The translations under genes were made by a program, and so were the position numbers. This document shows positions 1 to 9,094 of a stretch of 28,572 bases of DNA, in pieces. Location: contig CALCRD010000143.1 of NCBI GenBank assembly GCA_937894355.1, positions 1-28,572 of the forward strand, written 5' to 3'. The first letter of the stretch is position 1; each line of letters opens with the position of its first letter. A model generated the notes under the pieces. The model ran no database searches. It was not told the origin of the DNA and was given only the letters and a program-made list of their open reading frames with translations. The stretch is from an uncultured Bacillus sp. (lineage in GTDB: Bacteria > Bacillota > Bacilli > Bacillales > Cytobacillaceae).

Positions 1-1098
1 GAACAATCAGCATTTGCTTCTCCAGAAGTGGCTGAAATATTTATTAACGTAAAAACGGAGCGGGTTAATTGTCAAGTTGGGACTTTCTGGTTGAAACTTT
101 CCTCATTATTGTTGGAAGGAGACTACCTCGATCTGACAGGCGTCCCATCCATTTATCGCTTAAAACCAGAGTATAGCCTCTCGCAACAATTGAAAAGGCC
201 CGGAGAGCTTAAATACGAAGGCGTGCATCTTGAAATAAAAAGTAATGACTTATTATCTAGTTTGGAGATGCTAGCTGCTAGGGAAGAAAAAGCTGGTTTG
301 CTCTTCACTTTTGGTTTTAGGCCAACCATAAAAAAAGGCTTTGCGGAACTTTCATCCACTTGGTTGAGGCAAAGTCATGAAGGCATTAATGCTTTTACAG
401 AAATAAATCTTCTCTCTGGGAATTGTAAACTCACTACTTTTTTGGGGGAAATGGACTTGGAGCTGGCGGTGAGTAAATATGACCCCGAAAAAAGAGTGGG
501 TGATCATGTAGAGGATTTGAAAAAAGTTTATGGTAAAGCCTGGCGTGCTGCTTGGGAATTTGAAAAGGGGTCATTTTTAGCCGGGTTTAACTGGCAGAAA
601 CAAGAGCAAGAATTTATTCCCATATCTCAAAAAAGTTTACGACCAACGTTTTCTCTTATAGAGAGTGAAAATGAATTTTCATATAAAGGAGAGGCGCGAT
701 CATTCTATTTGGGAGCTAAAACAAATAAAGGCTATAGCGGCATTGTTAACCAACAAATAGAAATAGAAGATGGGGTTGTTAATGTCTTGACTCTAAAATA
801 TGACAAGCTATTCCACTTGGGTGGAAAGCTTGCCCTAAGATATATTGAATCACAAGGCTGGCCTATAGGGGACGATAAAAGTAAAGAGCTGGTAGCTGGA
901 ATTGATTTTCCGCTTACGAGACAAGTACATTTTTTAATTGGCTGGAAAGGCTCCTTGCAAGAAGAGAAGGTAACTACAGGTCATGGTTTGGGGATGAGAG
1001 TAGCTACAATTAACCAAGGCGGGTTGCTAGAATTTAACTGGCAGAGATTAGATGATAGCAAGGAACACTTTGAACTTGTTGCAAGAGTGCTATTTTAG
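1..1098 (+). CDS. Outer-membrane beta-barrel protein, 5' end outside window
   Basis: The frame is open from base 1 (E-Q-S-A-F-A-S-P-E before the first GTG at 28), so the gene starts upstream and its signal peptide is not visible. The visible 365 residues are mostly alternating polar/hydrophobic strands separated by short charged turns, and the protein ends in VARVLF with a terminal Phe, the usual signal for BAM-dependent outer-membrane insertion. I recognise no specific family, so the role (porin, glycan channel or structural barrel) is open. It is followed after 11 bases by the next gene, whose ribosome site begins at its stop codon, so the two are probably co-transcribed. Confidence 0.6.
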   Translation, partial: EQSAFASPEVAEIFINVKTERVNCQVGTFWLKLSSLLLEGDYLDLTGVPSIYRLKPEYSLSQQLKRPGELKYEGVHLEIKSNDLLSSLEMLAAREEKAGLLFTFGFRPTIKKGFAELSSTWLRQSHEGINAFTEINLLSGNCKLTTFLGEMDLELAVSKYDPEKRVGDHVEDLKKVYGKAWRAAWEFEKGSFLAGFNWQKQEQEFIPISQKSLRPTFSLIESENEFSYKGEARSFYLGAKTNKGYSGIVNQQIEIEDGVVNVLTLKYDKLFHLGGKLALRYIESQGWPIGDDKSKELVAGIDFPLTRQVHFLIGWKGSLQEEKVTTGHGLGMRVATINQGGLLEFNWQRLDDSKEHFELVARVLF

Positions 1099-1109
1099 GA
1101 GGGCTAATA

Positions 1110-3224
1110 GTGCAAAGAAAAACTAGTAGCATACTTATGATTTTGTTGTTGGCAGTTGTATTTCAGCTAGATGCTTTCGAACCTGTTTTCAATGGTGAAG
1201 GAATAGTAATTTTCGAGGGTGAGACCTGCACAGAAACCTTTGATTTGACACAAGTTAACGATGAATTTTTCTTATGGGTTACTGCAAGAGTAAAGTTAAC
1301 TAAAGGCGAAAGTTGGGGTGCAAATGTTTTATCGTTGAAAATCAACGATCAATTTGTAACACAGACACACGGACCGCTTAATCGGGAAAATGTGATTCGA
1401 AATGTAGCATATCCTAATAATCCACCTATTCCGGTCTTTAATCAGGAGCAAAACGTATGGTTTGTACGCTATGACAGTGATTATATTGCCTGGAATGGTA
1501 CTGTCCCTGCGCAGGGAGGCGATCCTTATAATAAATCCGCGTTTTTAGGGAGAGCCAATGAGCTAATAAATAGAAGCGATTTTCAGCAACAAAATTATGT
1601 TTATGTTTTTGAGATCGGTAGTTTGTTAAAAACAGGATCAAACAAGTTGGAAATTTCGTGTCAGGGATTACCTGAATTGCATCAGGTATACCCCCTTGAA
1701 ATTAACACTATAACGATCGCTCAAGTACCTGATCAAATAATTCCGTATACGAAATACTTTATGGATGCGATCTATCCTTGGAGTGTTCCTTTGCCTGGGG
1801 AAATAAATGAAGAAGTGTCAATAAAATTAGCGCAAAACGAGTACGAACCTGCTGTTGTTGGTCTATATGCGTTGTCTCCACTAACTGGAATCGAGGTGGA
1901 ACTTAGCAGTCTTACTGGCGAGAGTGGGGAATTTCCAAGAGAGAAAATCCAAGTACAGAATATTGAATATAAAAAATGGGATGGAGATTCACATTATAAC
2001 ATGCAAGCTGGGTTAGGCGAAGAACGCCAGGGAACAACGCCTCAACTGCTAGCTAATTTTCAAACTTTAGCTCTTCCCGTTGGTGAGAGTAGGCAGTTAT
2101 GGTTAACGGTAAATTCAGAAGGAATAGCAGCTGGCGAGTACAATGGAGAGATTAAACTCAAAAGGCAAGGAGAGATCTTAGCAAAGCTCCCAATTTCAAT
2201 CGAAATCCTGCCGATTAACTTACCGGAGTCGCCAGTGAGGTTTGGAGCTTGGTTTAGAAGCAAAGCAGATAGTCCTATGGGCAGAGAACAACTTAAAAAT
2301 TTAAAAGAACACGGTTATAGTTTCGTCACAGTCGACCTTTATGTAGCATCGCCAGCCTTGAGCTTTAAGCAAGGTGAGTTAACGATAGATTATAGCAACT
2401 TTGATTCGCTAATTATGGGCTATCAGTCTGAAGGAATGAATCAGGTGCCGATGATGAGTGGGACATTAGGGCCAATCATTAACCAAATTGCTAGTCTTTC
2501 CGGGGCTAAACTTGGAGAAGAGGCATTCGATAATTTGTTTGTGAAAGCTTTTTGCGAAATTCAAAAGCATTGCAAGGAAAATGATTGGGTTGTTTACTTC
2601 GCACCAATTGATGAGCCTCACCCATATCCCGATAAAATGCAACAAGAACTTCGATATCTGGCACTATTGAAAAGAGCCGGTGCAAATACTTTTAGCACAA
2701 TCACGCCAGGAGGAGCTTATACACTGCGGGAGAACTTGGATATAGCATGCCAGGGCGCAAATTTCCTTGTGGAAGCATTGCAAGGTAAGACTGGTCAGAA
2801 ACTATATTGGGAAGATGTTGCTCCCGAGTGGGTGGTAGAGAACACTAGGTGGGTCTATAAGCAAATACGTAGTTTTCCCTTTGATCGATACTATCATAGC
2901 TATTTAGCATACCGTATGGGAATCGAAGCATTGATGGGGTTCGCCTATAATTGGGGGTCATATGATTGGTATGTGGTAAAAATTGATGGCGAAGAACTGA
3001 AAAATTCAATTGCATGGGAATCAGTACGTGAGGGCATTGATGATTTGCGTTATGTTGAATGTTTATCTAAGTTGTGGGAGGAGCGTTATGGCTCCAGTAT
3101 CGCCAAGGAGAAAATAGATGAATTATTGAGTCCGGTATTTACTGAAGACTGGAAAGAGCCTACTTATGAAAAATATGAGCAGATGAGGAACATTTTGCAG
3201 GAAAAGATCCTCGCAGAACTTTAA
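1110..3224 (+). CDS. Exported DUF4091 / glycoside-hydrolase-like protein
   Basis: The product is 704 aa and starts at GTG 1110 behind GGAGGG. Residues 1-22 form a Sec signal peptide (basic MQRK, then a long hydrophobic core). Residues about 25-190 look like a jelly-roll, possibly carbohydrate-binding. Residues about 240-370 form a beta-sandwich of the type preceding DUF4091 catalytic regions (W-x-T-V ... G-E-Y-x-G). Residues about 375-660 look like an alpha/beta barrel with an Asp-Glu-Pro at 501-503, where clan-A hydrolases often keep an acid. The C-terminus carries the DUF4091 hallmark W-E-x-V-R-E-G-I-D-D near 634. A role in cutting or binding an extracellular or periplasmic glycan is inferred; the substrate is unknown. 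A second DUF4091 protein lies two genes downstream. Confidence 0.75.
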   Translation: MQRKTSSILMILLLAVVFQLDAFEPVFNGEGIVIFEGETCTETFDLTQVNDEFFLWVTARVKLTKGESWGANVLSLKINDQFVTQTHGPLNRENVIRNVAYPNNPPIPVFNQEQNVWFVRYDSDYIAWNGTVPAQGGDPYNKSAFLGRANELINRSDFQQQNYVYVFEIGSLLKTGSNKLEISCQGLPELHQVYPLEINTITIAQVPDQIIPYTKYFMDAIYPWSVPLPGEINEEVSIKLAQNEYEPAVVGLYALSPLTGIEVELSSLTGESGEFPREKIQVQNIEYKKWDGDSHYNMQAGLGEERQGTTPQLLANFQTLALPVGESRQLWLTVNSEGIAAGEYNGEIKLKRQGEILAKLPISIEILPINLPESPVRFGAWFRSKADSPMGREQLKNLKEHGYSFVTVDLYVASPALSFKQGELTIDYSNFDSLIMGYQSEGMNQVPMMSGTLGPIINQIASLSGAKLGEEAFDNLFVKAFCEIQKHCKENDWVVYFAPIDEPHPYPDKMQQELRYLALLKRAGANTFSTITPGGAYTLRENLDIACQGANFLVEALQGKTGQKLYWEDVAPEWVVENTRWVYKQIRSFPFDRYYHSYLAYRMGIEALMGFAYNWGSYDWYVVKIDGEELKNSIAWESVREGIDDLRYVECLSKLWEERYGSSIAKEKIDELLSPVFTEDWKEPTYEKYEQMRNILQEKILAEL

Positions 3225-3321
3225 ATGATGAAAGGGCTGTAGACGTCGTTGAGTTTATCTTTTAGTAAAGGCAATAGTTTCTAGTAAGTGAAAATAAATA
3301 GTGGAAAAGGGGAGAGTTTTT

Positions 3322-4452
3322 GTGAAAAAAATGCTACTGGTTATATTGGCTATTTCTATGCTCTTTTGCATAAATGGAATGGCTAATGGGAAAACAACAA
3401 ACCTTGCGAGATCGACAAGTACAACATACGAAGTTTCAACGGGCAGCTATTGGCAAGCTGACAATAATGATCTTTATAATGCATTGTTGACAGACGGGAA
3501 ACTAAACAGTGGAAATAAAACGGTAGTCAATTATTGTTTTTGGCGACAGCCAGAAGATGAAGGATATATTTCAGTAAATATGGATCTGAAAAGGAATTAT
3601 GAGGTTTCGAAAATTATTCTCCATGGATTGAATCACAGTTCACTTTATAGGGTGAATAGATGCTTGTTCCAAATTAGTACCGATGGTATTGATTATAAAA
3701 CCATAGCTGAGTTTCCTGCAAAAGGTGGGGTTATCCCACAAAAGCAAGTTGGCACATGGAAAATTGAAGCGGAGCTTGTTGAAAAAGCACGCTTTATAAG
3801 AGTCACAGCCTGGTCGGATTATTGGCTAAATTTAGAAGAGTTGGAGGTATATGGTGAAGGAGATGTTGCGCTTCCGGAATCTCATACACCTCCGGCCCCT
3901 CAAAAACCACTTGAGAAACAACAGGAAGCCCCTGTAGAAATAACTAAGGATAAAATTCACCAAACCTCCGGCATTACGACTAACTTAGCCCGAAAACAGG
4001 GTGTAACCTACGAAGTTTCAACAGGCAGCTATTGGGAAGATGCCAATAATGATCTTTATAATACAATGTTAACAGATGGGATACTGAACAGTGGAAATAA
4101 AGCGGTTGTCGTTTATTGTTTTTATCGGCAGCCAGAAGACGAAGGATATATTTCAGTGAATATGGATCTGAAAAAGAATTATGAGGTTTCGAAAATTATT
4201 CTCCATGGATTGAATCACAGTTCACTTTATAGGGTGAATAGATGTTTGTTCCAAATTAGTACTGATGGCATAGATTATAAAACTATAGCAGAGTATCCCG
4301 CAAAAGGCGGAAGTATCCCGCAAAAGCAAGTTGGTACATGGAAAATTGAAACAGAACTTGCTGAAAGGGCAAGATTTATCAGAATTACAGCTTGGTCTGA
4401 TTTTTGGCTAAACTTTGAAGAGCTAGAGGTTTATGGTAAGGAGATGCAATGA
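3322..4452 (+). CDS. Exported protein with two tandem discoidin-like (F5/8 type C) domains
   Basis: I chose GTG 3322 (MKKMLLV...) over the upstream in-frame GTG at 3301, because AAGGGGAG at 3307-3314 sits at the right distance and a clean signal peptide then begins at residue 1. The mature protein is two copies of one domain of about 155 residues (residues about 25-180 and 219-375) joined by a Pro/Gln/Glu-rich linker. Each copy has the cue of galactose-binding discoidin folds: an N-L-A start, a variable D-G loop, then Q-I-S-T-D-G and a closing L-E-E-L-E-V-Y-G. Both contain the motif NHSSLY. No catalytic domain is present, so a sugar-binding or adhesive surface role is inferred. The stop overlaps an in-frame ATG of the next frame by four bases. 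Confidence 0.7.
   Translation: MKKMLLVILAISMLFCINGMANGKTTNLARSTSTTYEVSTGSYWQADNNDLYNALLTDGKLNSGNKTVVNYCFWRQPEDEGYISVNMDLKRNYEVSKIILHGLNHSSLYRVNRCLFQISTDGIDYKTIAEFPAKGGVIPQKQVGTWKIEAELVEKARFIRVTAWSDYWLNLEELEVYGEGDVALPESHTPPAPQKPLEKQQEAPVEITKDKIHQTSGITTNLARKQGVTYEVSTGSYWEDANNDLYNTMLTDGILNSGNKAVVVYCFYRQPEDEGYISVNMDLKKNYEVSKIILHGLNHSSLYRVNRCLFQISTDGIDYKTIAEYPAKGGSIPQKQVGTWKIETELAERARFIRITAWSDFWLNFEELEVYGKEMQ
3594..3662 (+). repeat. Internal repeat copy 1 (identical to 4176-4244)
   Basis: By eye, 69 bases are identical to 4176-4244, at an offset of 582 bases (194 codons), within a longer diverged duplication that spans both discoidin-like domains. Confidence 0.85.
4176..4244 (+). repeat. Internal repeat copy 2 (identical to 3594-3662)
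   Basis: This is the second copy of the 69-base identical core. Flanking bases differ at scattered, mostly synonymous positions, indicating a duplication with later partial gene conversion or strong constraint. Confidence 0.85.
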
Positions 4453-4469
4453 AAGCAAGGAGGAGAAAC

Positions 4470-7097
4470 ATGCGAAACTTCCTAATAACTTTATTTTTAT
4501 TTGCTTGTATGGTATCTGTGGTGGCTGCTTCTGTTAGCATCGAAATAGAACAGCAAAATGTTAAGCTAGAAAACGAGTATTTGAAAGTAATTATTTCACC
4601 CGAACGAGGTGGAGTAATTGATAGTTGCATCGATAAGAAGACTGGGAAAGAGTTAGTGAATAAATTCAGCGAGCATTTTGGAGAGGTTGGTGGATTAGGA
4701 GCCATCCGGTTTGCAGCTCAGGGTTGGCCAGGAGCTGAATGGGATCGAGCTAAATTTGAGATCGAAAGCTTCAGCAACGATTGTTCAGAAGCCAGGATTT
4801 CACTAGTATATTCTTCTGATACCGAGCAAAATAAGGGCATTCAGGTATCTACGGAGTATATCCTAAAAAATGACGAAAGAATTGTCACAGTTAATCTGAG
4901 GTTTTTGAACAACGGAACTATAAAGCGCGACTTTTCGCCGTGGATTAACAATATTATTGCAAAAAGGGATACTTTTTTAAGTCGTGTTAATGGCCCGAAA
5001 ATATTCCCAGGTGGTGCAGATTATTTTTATGAACCAGGACGAAACTGGATTGGAGGAATTGATTCTCAGAACAGAGAATTCATTTATTCCTGTTTAGATT
5101 ATGATAACGTACTTCGCACTTATTATTGTTATTGGAACAACTTCCATACCTACGAGTGGGTTTATGATTCTGTGAGCCTCAGTCCAGGAGAAGAATGGAA
5201 AACAACATTCGTATATTGTATAAATGAAGGATTGGAACGAGTGGATTTTGCCGCGCCAGAGCTTGCAGCAGGTTTGAGTAGAACACCAACCCGGGTGGAT
5301 CTCCAAATACTACCTAATAAAGATTTGGGATCAGTTACCATTGAGGCCTGGATTGTGGATCCTCTAACAGACGATACGATAGCATTATCAAAACAAGACC
5401 TTGAGTTAAAATTAGGCGAGACTGCCATCGCCAGCTATGAGCTTTCCCATGAAGGTCCGATTAAAGTGGTAGCAAGGTTATTTCAAAATGGAGAACCGCT
5501 GGAGCTGGGTGCTGGGATTTGGAAAGTCACAGAAATTGACTTGTATGATCCCATTACCGAAAGAGAAGAAGATACTCCAGGTTTTGAACCATGGCCCAAA
5601 GGTAGCGGACCATATAAAGAAATCAAACCACAGGTTTTAAAACGCGACTTATTGTTTGATAATGAGGAATTAACAATTTGGCAAGGGCATGGTTTGGAAC
5701 GTTTTTTCGCAACAGATACGGCTATTGGTCCTGTTAGTGATACAATCAGTATTGCCGCAGCCCGGGGCGAAGCAGAGCCTTTTCAGTTAGCAATAAGCCC
5801 GAAAGGAAATGAACTTGAAAGCCTAAAAGTGCTTGTAGAACCGGCTTATGATAGCGAGGGGGCAGCTGTTTGTCAAACAGAGGTGAACGTTGTTGGCTAT
5901 CTAAAGACAACAATTCCTTCTCGGTTTAGGATTGATTTTCCCATAGGTCTTCATCCTGATCCTCTGTATAGTACCAATGAAGCTGATATACCAATAGGCG
6001 AGAATAGAACTTGGTGGATAACAATAAGGGTGGCAAGGGAGGCAAAAGCTGGTAGTTTTAAAGGCTGGATCAAAATTTTGGAAGAGGAAAGAGTAATTAC
6101 CACAATACCATATGAGTTAATAGTGTTTGATTTTGAATTACCGAAACAAGCTAGCTTGAAAACTGACTTTGGTTGCTGGGCAGGAAGAGCGATTGATGTA
6201 CTTTCGCAGGTTGGTTATACAGGAACAGGCCAAGACTTTTATAATGAGACTGTAAGTCTGTACCTGAAAAATAGAGTTTCTCCCAGGGAAAAGCCGCTAA
6301 ATTGGAGCAATCCCAGGCAAGCAGCTCAAGAAGCGCTGCGTTTGGTTGATTTAGGTATGACTACGATCAACTTGCCAGCGCGAGCAAGCAATCTTGAAGA
6401 AATAAGTGCAGAGCTCAGAGAGCGAGGGCTAATGGAGCGGGCATTTATTTATGCCCCGTTCGATGAAGCTCCAGCTAGCCGATACCCTGAACTGAAAAAA
6501 TACTGCGATGAGATCCATAGCAGAGTTCCAGACGTAAAGATATTAGGTACCATTTATGGAGAAGAGCCTGAAATGCTATATGGGGCTTTAGATATTTGGA
6601 GCCGCGGCTTGGAAGAAAGTGCGTTTGTGGATGAGCGTTTAGCGGCTGGAGATGAATTTTGGACTGCTAATGCACCAATTTTAACTTTGGAAACGGATCT
6701 ATTAGTAAGTAGAAATTTTTTCTGGCGATTACCCGCCTATAAGTATACAGGTGTTCTCGTTTGGAATGCAGTGGGTGGCTATGGATATGATAACCCTTGG
6801 ATCGATCCGATGGTTGCTGGAGCAAATGGGCAAGCTCACTTAATTTATCCAGATAAGTCTGGTCCGCTTAGCTCAATTCGCTGGGAGCTAGTTCGAGATG
6901 GAATTGATGATTATGATTATATAAGTCTCCTAAAAGGCGAGATTAATAGATTAAAAGCCAGAAATGCAGCAGAGATTAAGGAAGCCCAAGCATTTGTTGA
7001 AGGCTTAACAATTGATGGTGTTGCTAGTCCGGAAGAACTTTTTGCAAAACGTCTGCAGGCTGCAAGGTTAATTGAAAAGCTTAAATCCATAAGGTAG
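4470..7097 (+). CDS. Large exported DUF4091 / glycoside-hydrolase-like protein
   Basis: The frame opens at ATG 4449, but ATG 4470 is better: AAGGAGGA (4457-4464) lies five bases upstream and the protein then begins with a signal peptide (MRNFLITLFLF..., likely cut after V-A-A), giving 875 aa. Residues about 30-270 resemble a beta-sandwich of the galactose-mutarotase or lyase-accessory type (N-E-Y-L-K-V ... G-G-V-I-D). Residues about 420-560 are a second sandwich with the A-x-G-E-x-E-P-F-Q segment common in DUF4091 proteins. Residues about 565-830 are the putative alpha/beta barrel with an acidic pair D665-E666 (Y-A-P-F-D-E-A). The C-terminal L-V-R-D-G-I-D-D-Y-D-Y is the DUF4091 signature. It is a paralogue of the 704-aa protein by domain plan; glycan cleavage is inferred and the substrate unknown. 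Confidence 0.75.
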   Translation: MRNFLITLFLFACMVSVVAASVSIEIEQQNVKLENEYLKVIISPERGGVIDSCIDKKTGKELVNKFSEHFGEVGGLGAIRFAAQGWPGAEWDRAKFEIESFSNDCSEARISLVYSSDTEQNKGIQVSTEYILKNDERIVTVNLRFLNNGTIKRDFSPWINNIIAKRDTFLSRVNGPKIFPGGADYFYEPGRNWIGGIDSQNREFIYSCLDYDNVLRTYYCYWNNFHTYEWVYDSVSLSPGEEWKTTFVYCINEGLERVDFAAPELAAGLSRTPTRVDLQILPNKDLGSVTIEAWIVDPLTDDTIALSKQDLELKLGETAIASYELSHEGPIKVVARLFQNGEPLELGAGIWKVTEIDLYDPITEREEDTPGFEPWPKGSGPYKEIKPQVLKRDLLFDNEELTIWQGHGLERFFATDTAIGPVSDTISIAAARGEAEPFQLAISPKGNELESLKVLVEPAYDSEGAAVCQTEVNVVGYLKTTIPSRFRIDFPIGLHPDPLYSTNEADIPIGENRTWWITIRVAREAKAGSFKGWIKILEEERVITTIPYELIVFDFELPKQASLKTDFGCWAGRAIDVLSQVGYTGTGQDFYNETVSLYLKNRVSPREKPLNWSNPRQAAQEALRLVDLGMTTINLPARASNLEEISAELRERGLMERAFIYAPFDEAPASRYPELKKYCDEIHSRVPDVKILGTIYGEEPEMLYGALDIWSRGLEESAFVDERLAAGDEFWTANAPILTLETDLLVSRNFFWRLPAYKYTGVLVWNAVGGYGYDNPWIDPMVAGANGQAHLIYPDKSGPLSSIRWELVRDGIDDYDYISLLKGEINRLKARNAAEIKEAQAFVEGLTIDGVASPEELFAKRLQAARLIEKLKSIR

Positions 7098-7110
7098 ATA
7101 TTCATCTATG

Positions 7111-7141
7111 AGCCCCTGCCACAAAATTTGTGGTTGGGGCT
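7111..7141 (+). other. Intergenic stem-loop
   Basis: AGCCCC pairs with GGGGCT and CCACAAA with TTTGTGG, interrupted only by a two-base mismatch, with a loop of about two bases. It lies between two co-oriented genes and is not followed by a T tract, so I read it as an mRNA-processing or stabilising hairpin, or a Rho-type attenuator, not an intrinsic terminator. Confidence 0.6.
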
Positions 7142-7164
7142 CGCAGCCAAGGGAGGGGAGAGCC

Positions 7165-9078
7165 GTGCGCCAGAAAATATATATCATTTTTCTCTTGCTT
7201 TTTATCTTCTTCACACCTGAGCTTTTTGCGGTTTCTTACCGTGTTGGAAGTTACACTTATCAAACACCCGGGAGGGTGATGCACGAAGATTCAACATACA
7301 CTAAGCTCTTTGATGGCATAAAAGATAGTGGTAGCCAGGCTGTACTGGCGGTTGATTTTTGGGGAAAAGCTGAAGAAGAATCATATTTAGATATAATTTG
7401 GGACTTTTCAGCACCGGTTTTAATCCAATATGGGAATATTTTCGGGAAAAATCATTCCTCTATTTACAGTTGTCGGGAGGTTGAATTTTTCATAGCCGAT
7501 GAAAATGGGAATAGAACCCTAGCTTCTAAAAAGCCTGGGAGTGCTAATTTATTATGGAATGCCAAAAGTGATCTTATTGGCCTTTATGGTCGTTATTTGA
7601 TTTTCCGTGTTTGGGGTGGAACTTGGGTTAATATTGAAGAGATTGGAGCAGACATTATCGTATATCCCAACCCCCCCCAAGAGTTAGAGGCTACAAGATT
7701 AACGTTATCGAAAGTTAAATTAGAATGGAAGCCTTCACCTCCGGCGGCTGATGGAAAAGGAGCAACTTTCTACAGGGTTTATAATACTGCTACCCCCGAT
7801 TCTAAGCCAACTCTTCCTCCCATTTTGGAAACAAATAACATAAACTGCACTATAGAATTGGATAGTGGTGTTAATTCTATTGCTGTTTATGCTGTTGACT
7901 TTGAAGGCAATGAAAGCCTTACCGCAGCAAGACAGACTGTGTCAGCTGTAGGAGGCATTCAGGGAAATGTTCTCTCAGATAGTGGACCCATTTCGGGAGT
8001 ACAGGTTGAAAACCAGGGGATAAAAGCCACGACTGATAGGGATGGTTTTTTTCTCTTAAAGCCAGTGCCTACTGGAGATCGAATCATAACCGCATCTTTG
8101 AGAGGTTATATCAGTCAGTCAATACAAGTTAATGTAACAGAAGGCGAAATAGCAACTACTGTGATTCAAATGGAAGCAGGTAACCAACAGACAGCTTCTC
8201 CTATAGACCCCCAAGCTAATCGGTCAGGAATAAACAACGTTGAGTTAACATGGGCTCCGCCAGCTGATGGTAACGCTATCGCCTATAAGGTTTTTAGAGG
8301 AACAGTACCTAATTTCTCGGAAGCGCTACTTTTAGCACGAATTAAGGAAACCAATTGGCATGATCTAAGGTTAGCTAGCGGCGAATATTATTATTTCATC
8401 ACTTCTGTAAGTAGTACAGAACATGAAAGTAACCCGACTATACCACTTGCTTTGCAAATTCCTGAGCTTAAATCTCCAGTGCTTCTTTCTCCAACAGCGG
8501 GTTTCGTTATCAGTGGCAATCCTGAATCAGCTGGCTTTGTTGATGAGCTAACATGGCAAGAGACTCCTGAAGCTATAGGTTTTAAAGTGATCATAGAGGG
8601 TCCAGGGGGGCCATGGATAGAGGGCGTCACCACCACTAGTGTTTTTATACCTCAGGAAGTGTTAGTCCAGAATAATATCTGGTTTACGTGGCGAGTAGGA
8701 ACGGTCTACGATAATGAGCTTGAACCTGTATTTTCGAATCCACAACGCTTTATGATAAGTAATTTCACATCCGAAAGTCCTTTTACCATTTCACAAGTAG
8801 GAATATCTGCGAATCCATACAGACAGTTAGACGGTCCTGCAGTCTTTTCTTTTTCTCTTTCTAAAGATGCTTCTATTATCTGGGAGCTCTATAATCTATC
8901 CGGGTGGCTAATTGAAAGAAAACAATTCAATGGCACTAAGGGCGTGAATTCATTTGAATGGAATGGCACAGATCGGTATGGTGGCATTGTGCGTCCGGGC
9001 TTCTATTATTTTATTATAAAAGCCTCACAGGATGGGAAAACAGTAGCGTGTCAGGATAGCATTATGGTAAGACGTTGA
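7165..9078 (+). CDS. Multidomain surface protein: discoidin-like, FnIII, CarboxypepD_reg-like, FlgD-Ig-like C-terminus
   Basis: The frame is open from ATG 7108, but GTG 7165 directly follows AGGGAGGGG and gives a signal peptide at residue 1 (MRQKIYIIFLLLFIFF), for 637 aa. Domain order as I read it: signal 1-22; a discoidin-like domain 23-165 related to those of the 3322-4452 gene, including NHSSIY at 96-101; fibronectin-III-like 170-260; a carboxypeptidase-regulatory-like sandwich 262-336 (G-x-V ... T-D-x-D-G-F-F); FnIII-like 350-430; another sandwich 436-532; and a FlgD-Ig-like domain 545-637 with W-N-G-T-D-R-Y-G-G and P-G-F-Y-Y-F. C-terminal domains of this last type serve as sorting or anchoring modules in several diderm phyla. 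No enzyme is evident, so a structural, adhesive or scaffold role on the surface is inferred. Confidence 0.7.
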   Translation: MRQKIYIIFLLLFIFFTPELFAVSYRVGSYTYQTPGRVMHEDSTYTKLFDGIKDSGSQAVLAVDFWGKAEEESYLDIIWDFSAPVLIQYGNIFGKNHSSIYSCREVEFFIADENGNRTLASKKPGSANLLWNAKSDLIGLYGRYLIFRVWGGTWVNIEEIGADIIVYPNPPQELEATRLTLSKVKLEWKPSPPAADGKGATFYRVYNTATPDSKPTLPPILETNNINCTIELDSGVNSIAVYAVDFEGNESLTAARQTVSAVGGIQGNVLSDSGPISGVQVENQGIKATTDRDGFFLLKPVPTGDRIITASLRGYISQSIQVNVTEGEIATTVIQMEAGNQQTASPIDPQANRSGINNVELTWAPPADGNAIAYKVFRGTVPNFSEALLLARIKETNWHDLRLASGEYYYFITSVSSTEHESNPTIPLALQIPELKSPVLLSPTAGFVISGNPESAGFVDELTWQETPEAIGFKVIIEGPGGPWIEGVTTTSVFIPQEVLVQNNIWFTWRVGTVYDNELEPVFSNPQRFMISNFTSESPFTISQVGISANPYRQLDGPAVFSFSLSKDASIIWELYNLSGWLIERKQFNGTKGVNSFEWNGTDRYGGIVRPGFYYFIIKASQDGKTVACQDSIMVRR

Positions 9079-9094
9079 AAGGAGGGAGGAGAAA

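Noticed and set aside
7108..7164. Longer N-terminus for the multidomain surface protein (ATG 7108)
   Set aside because: The stretch is occupied by a stem-loop, would bury the signal peptide, and lacks a ribosome site; GTG 7165 has a strong one.
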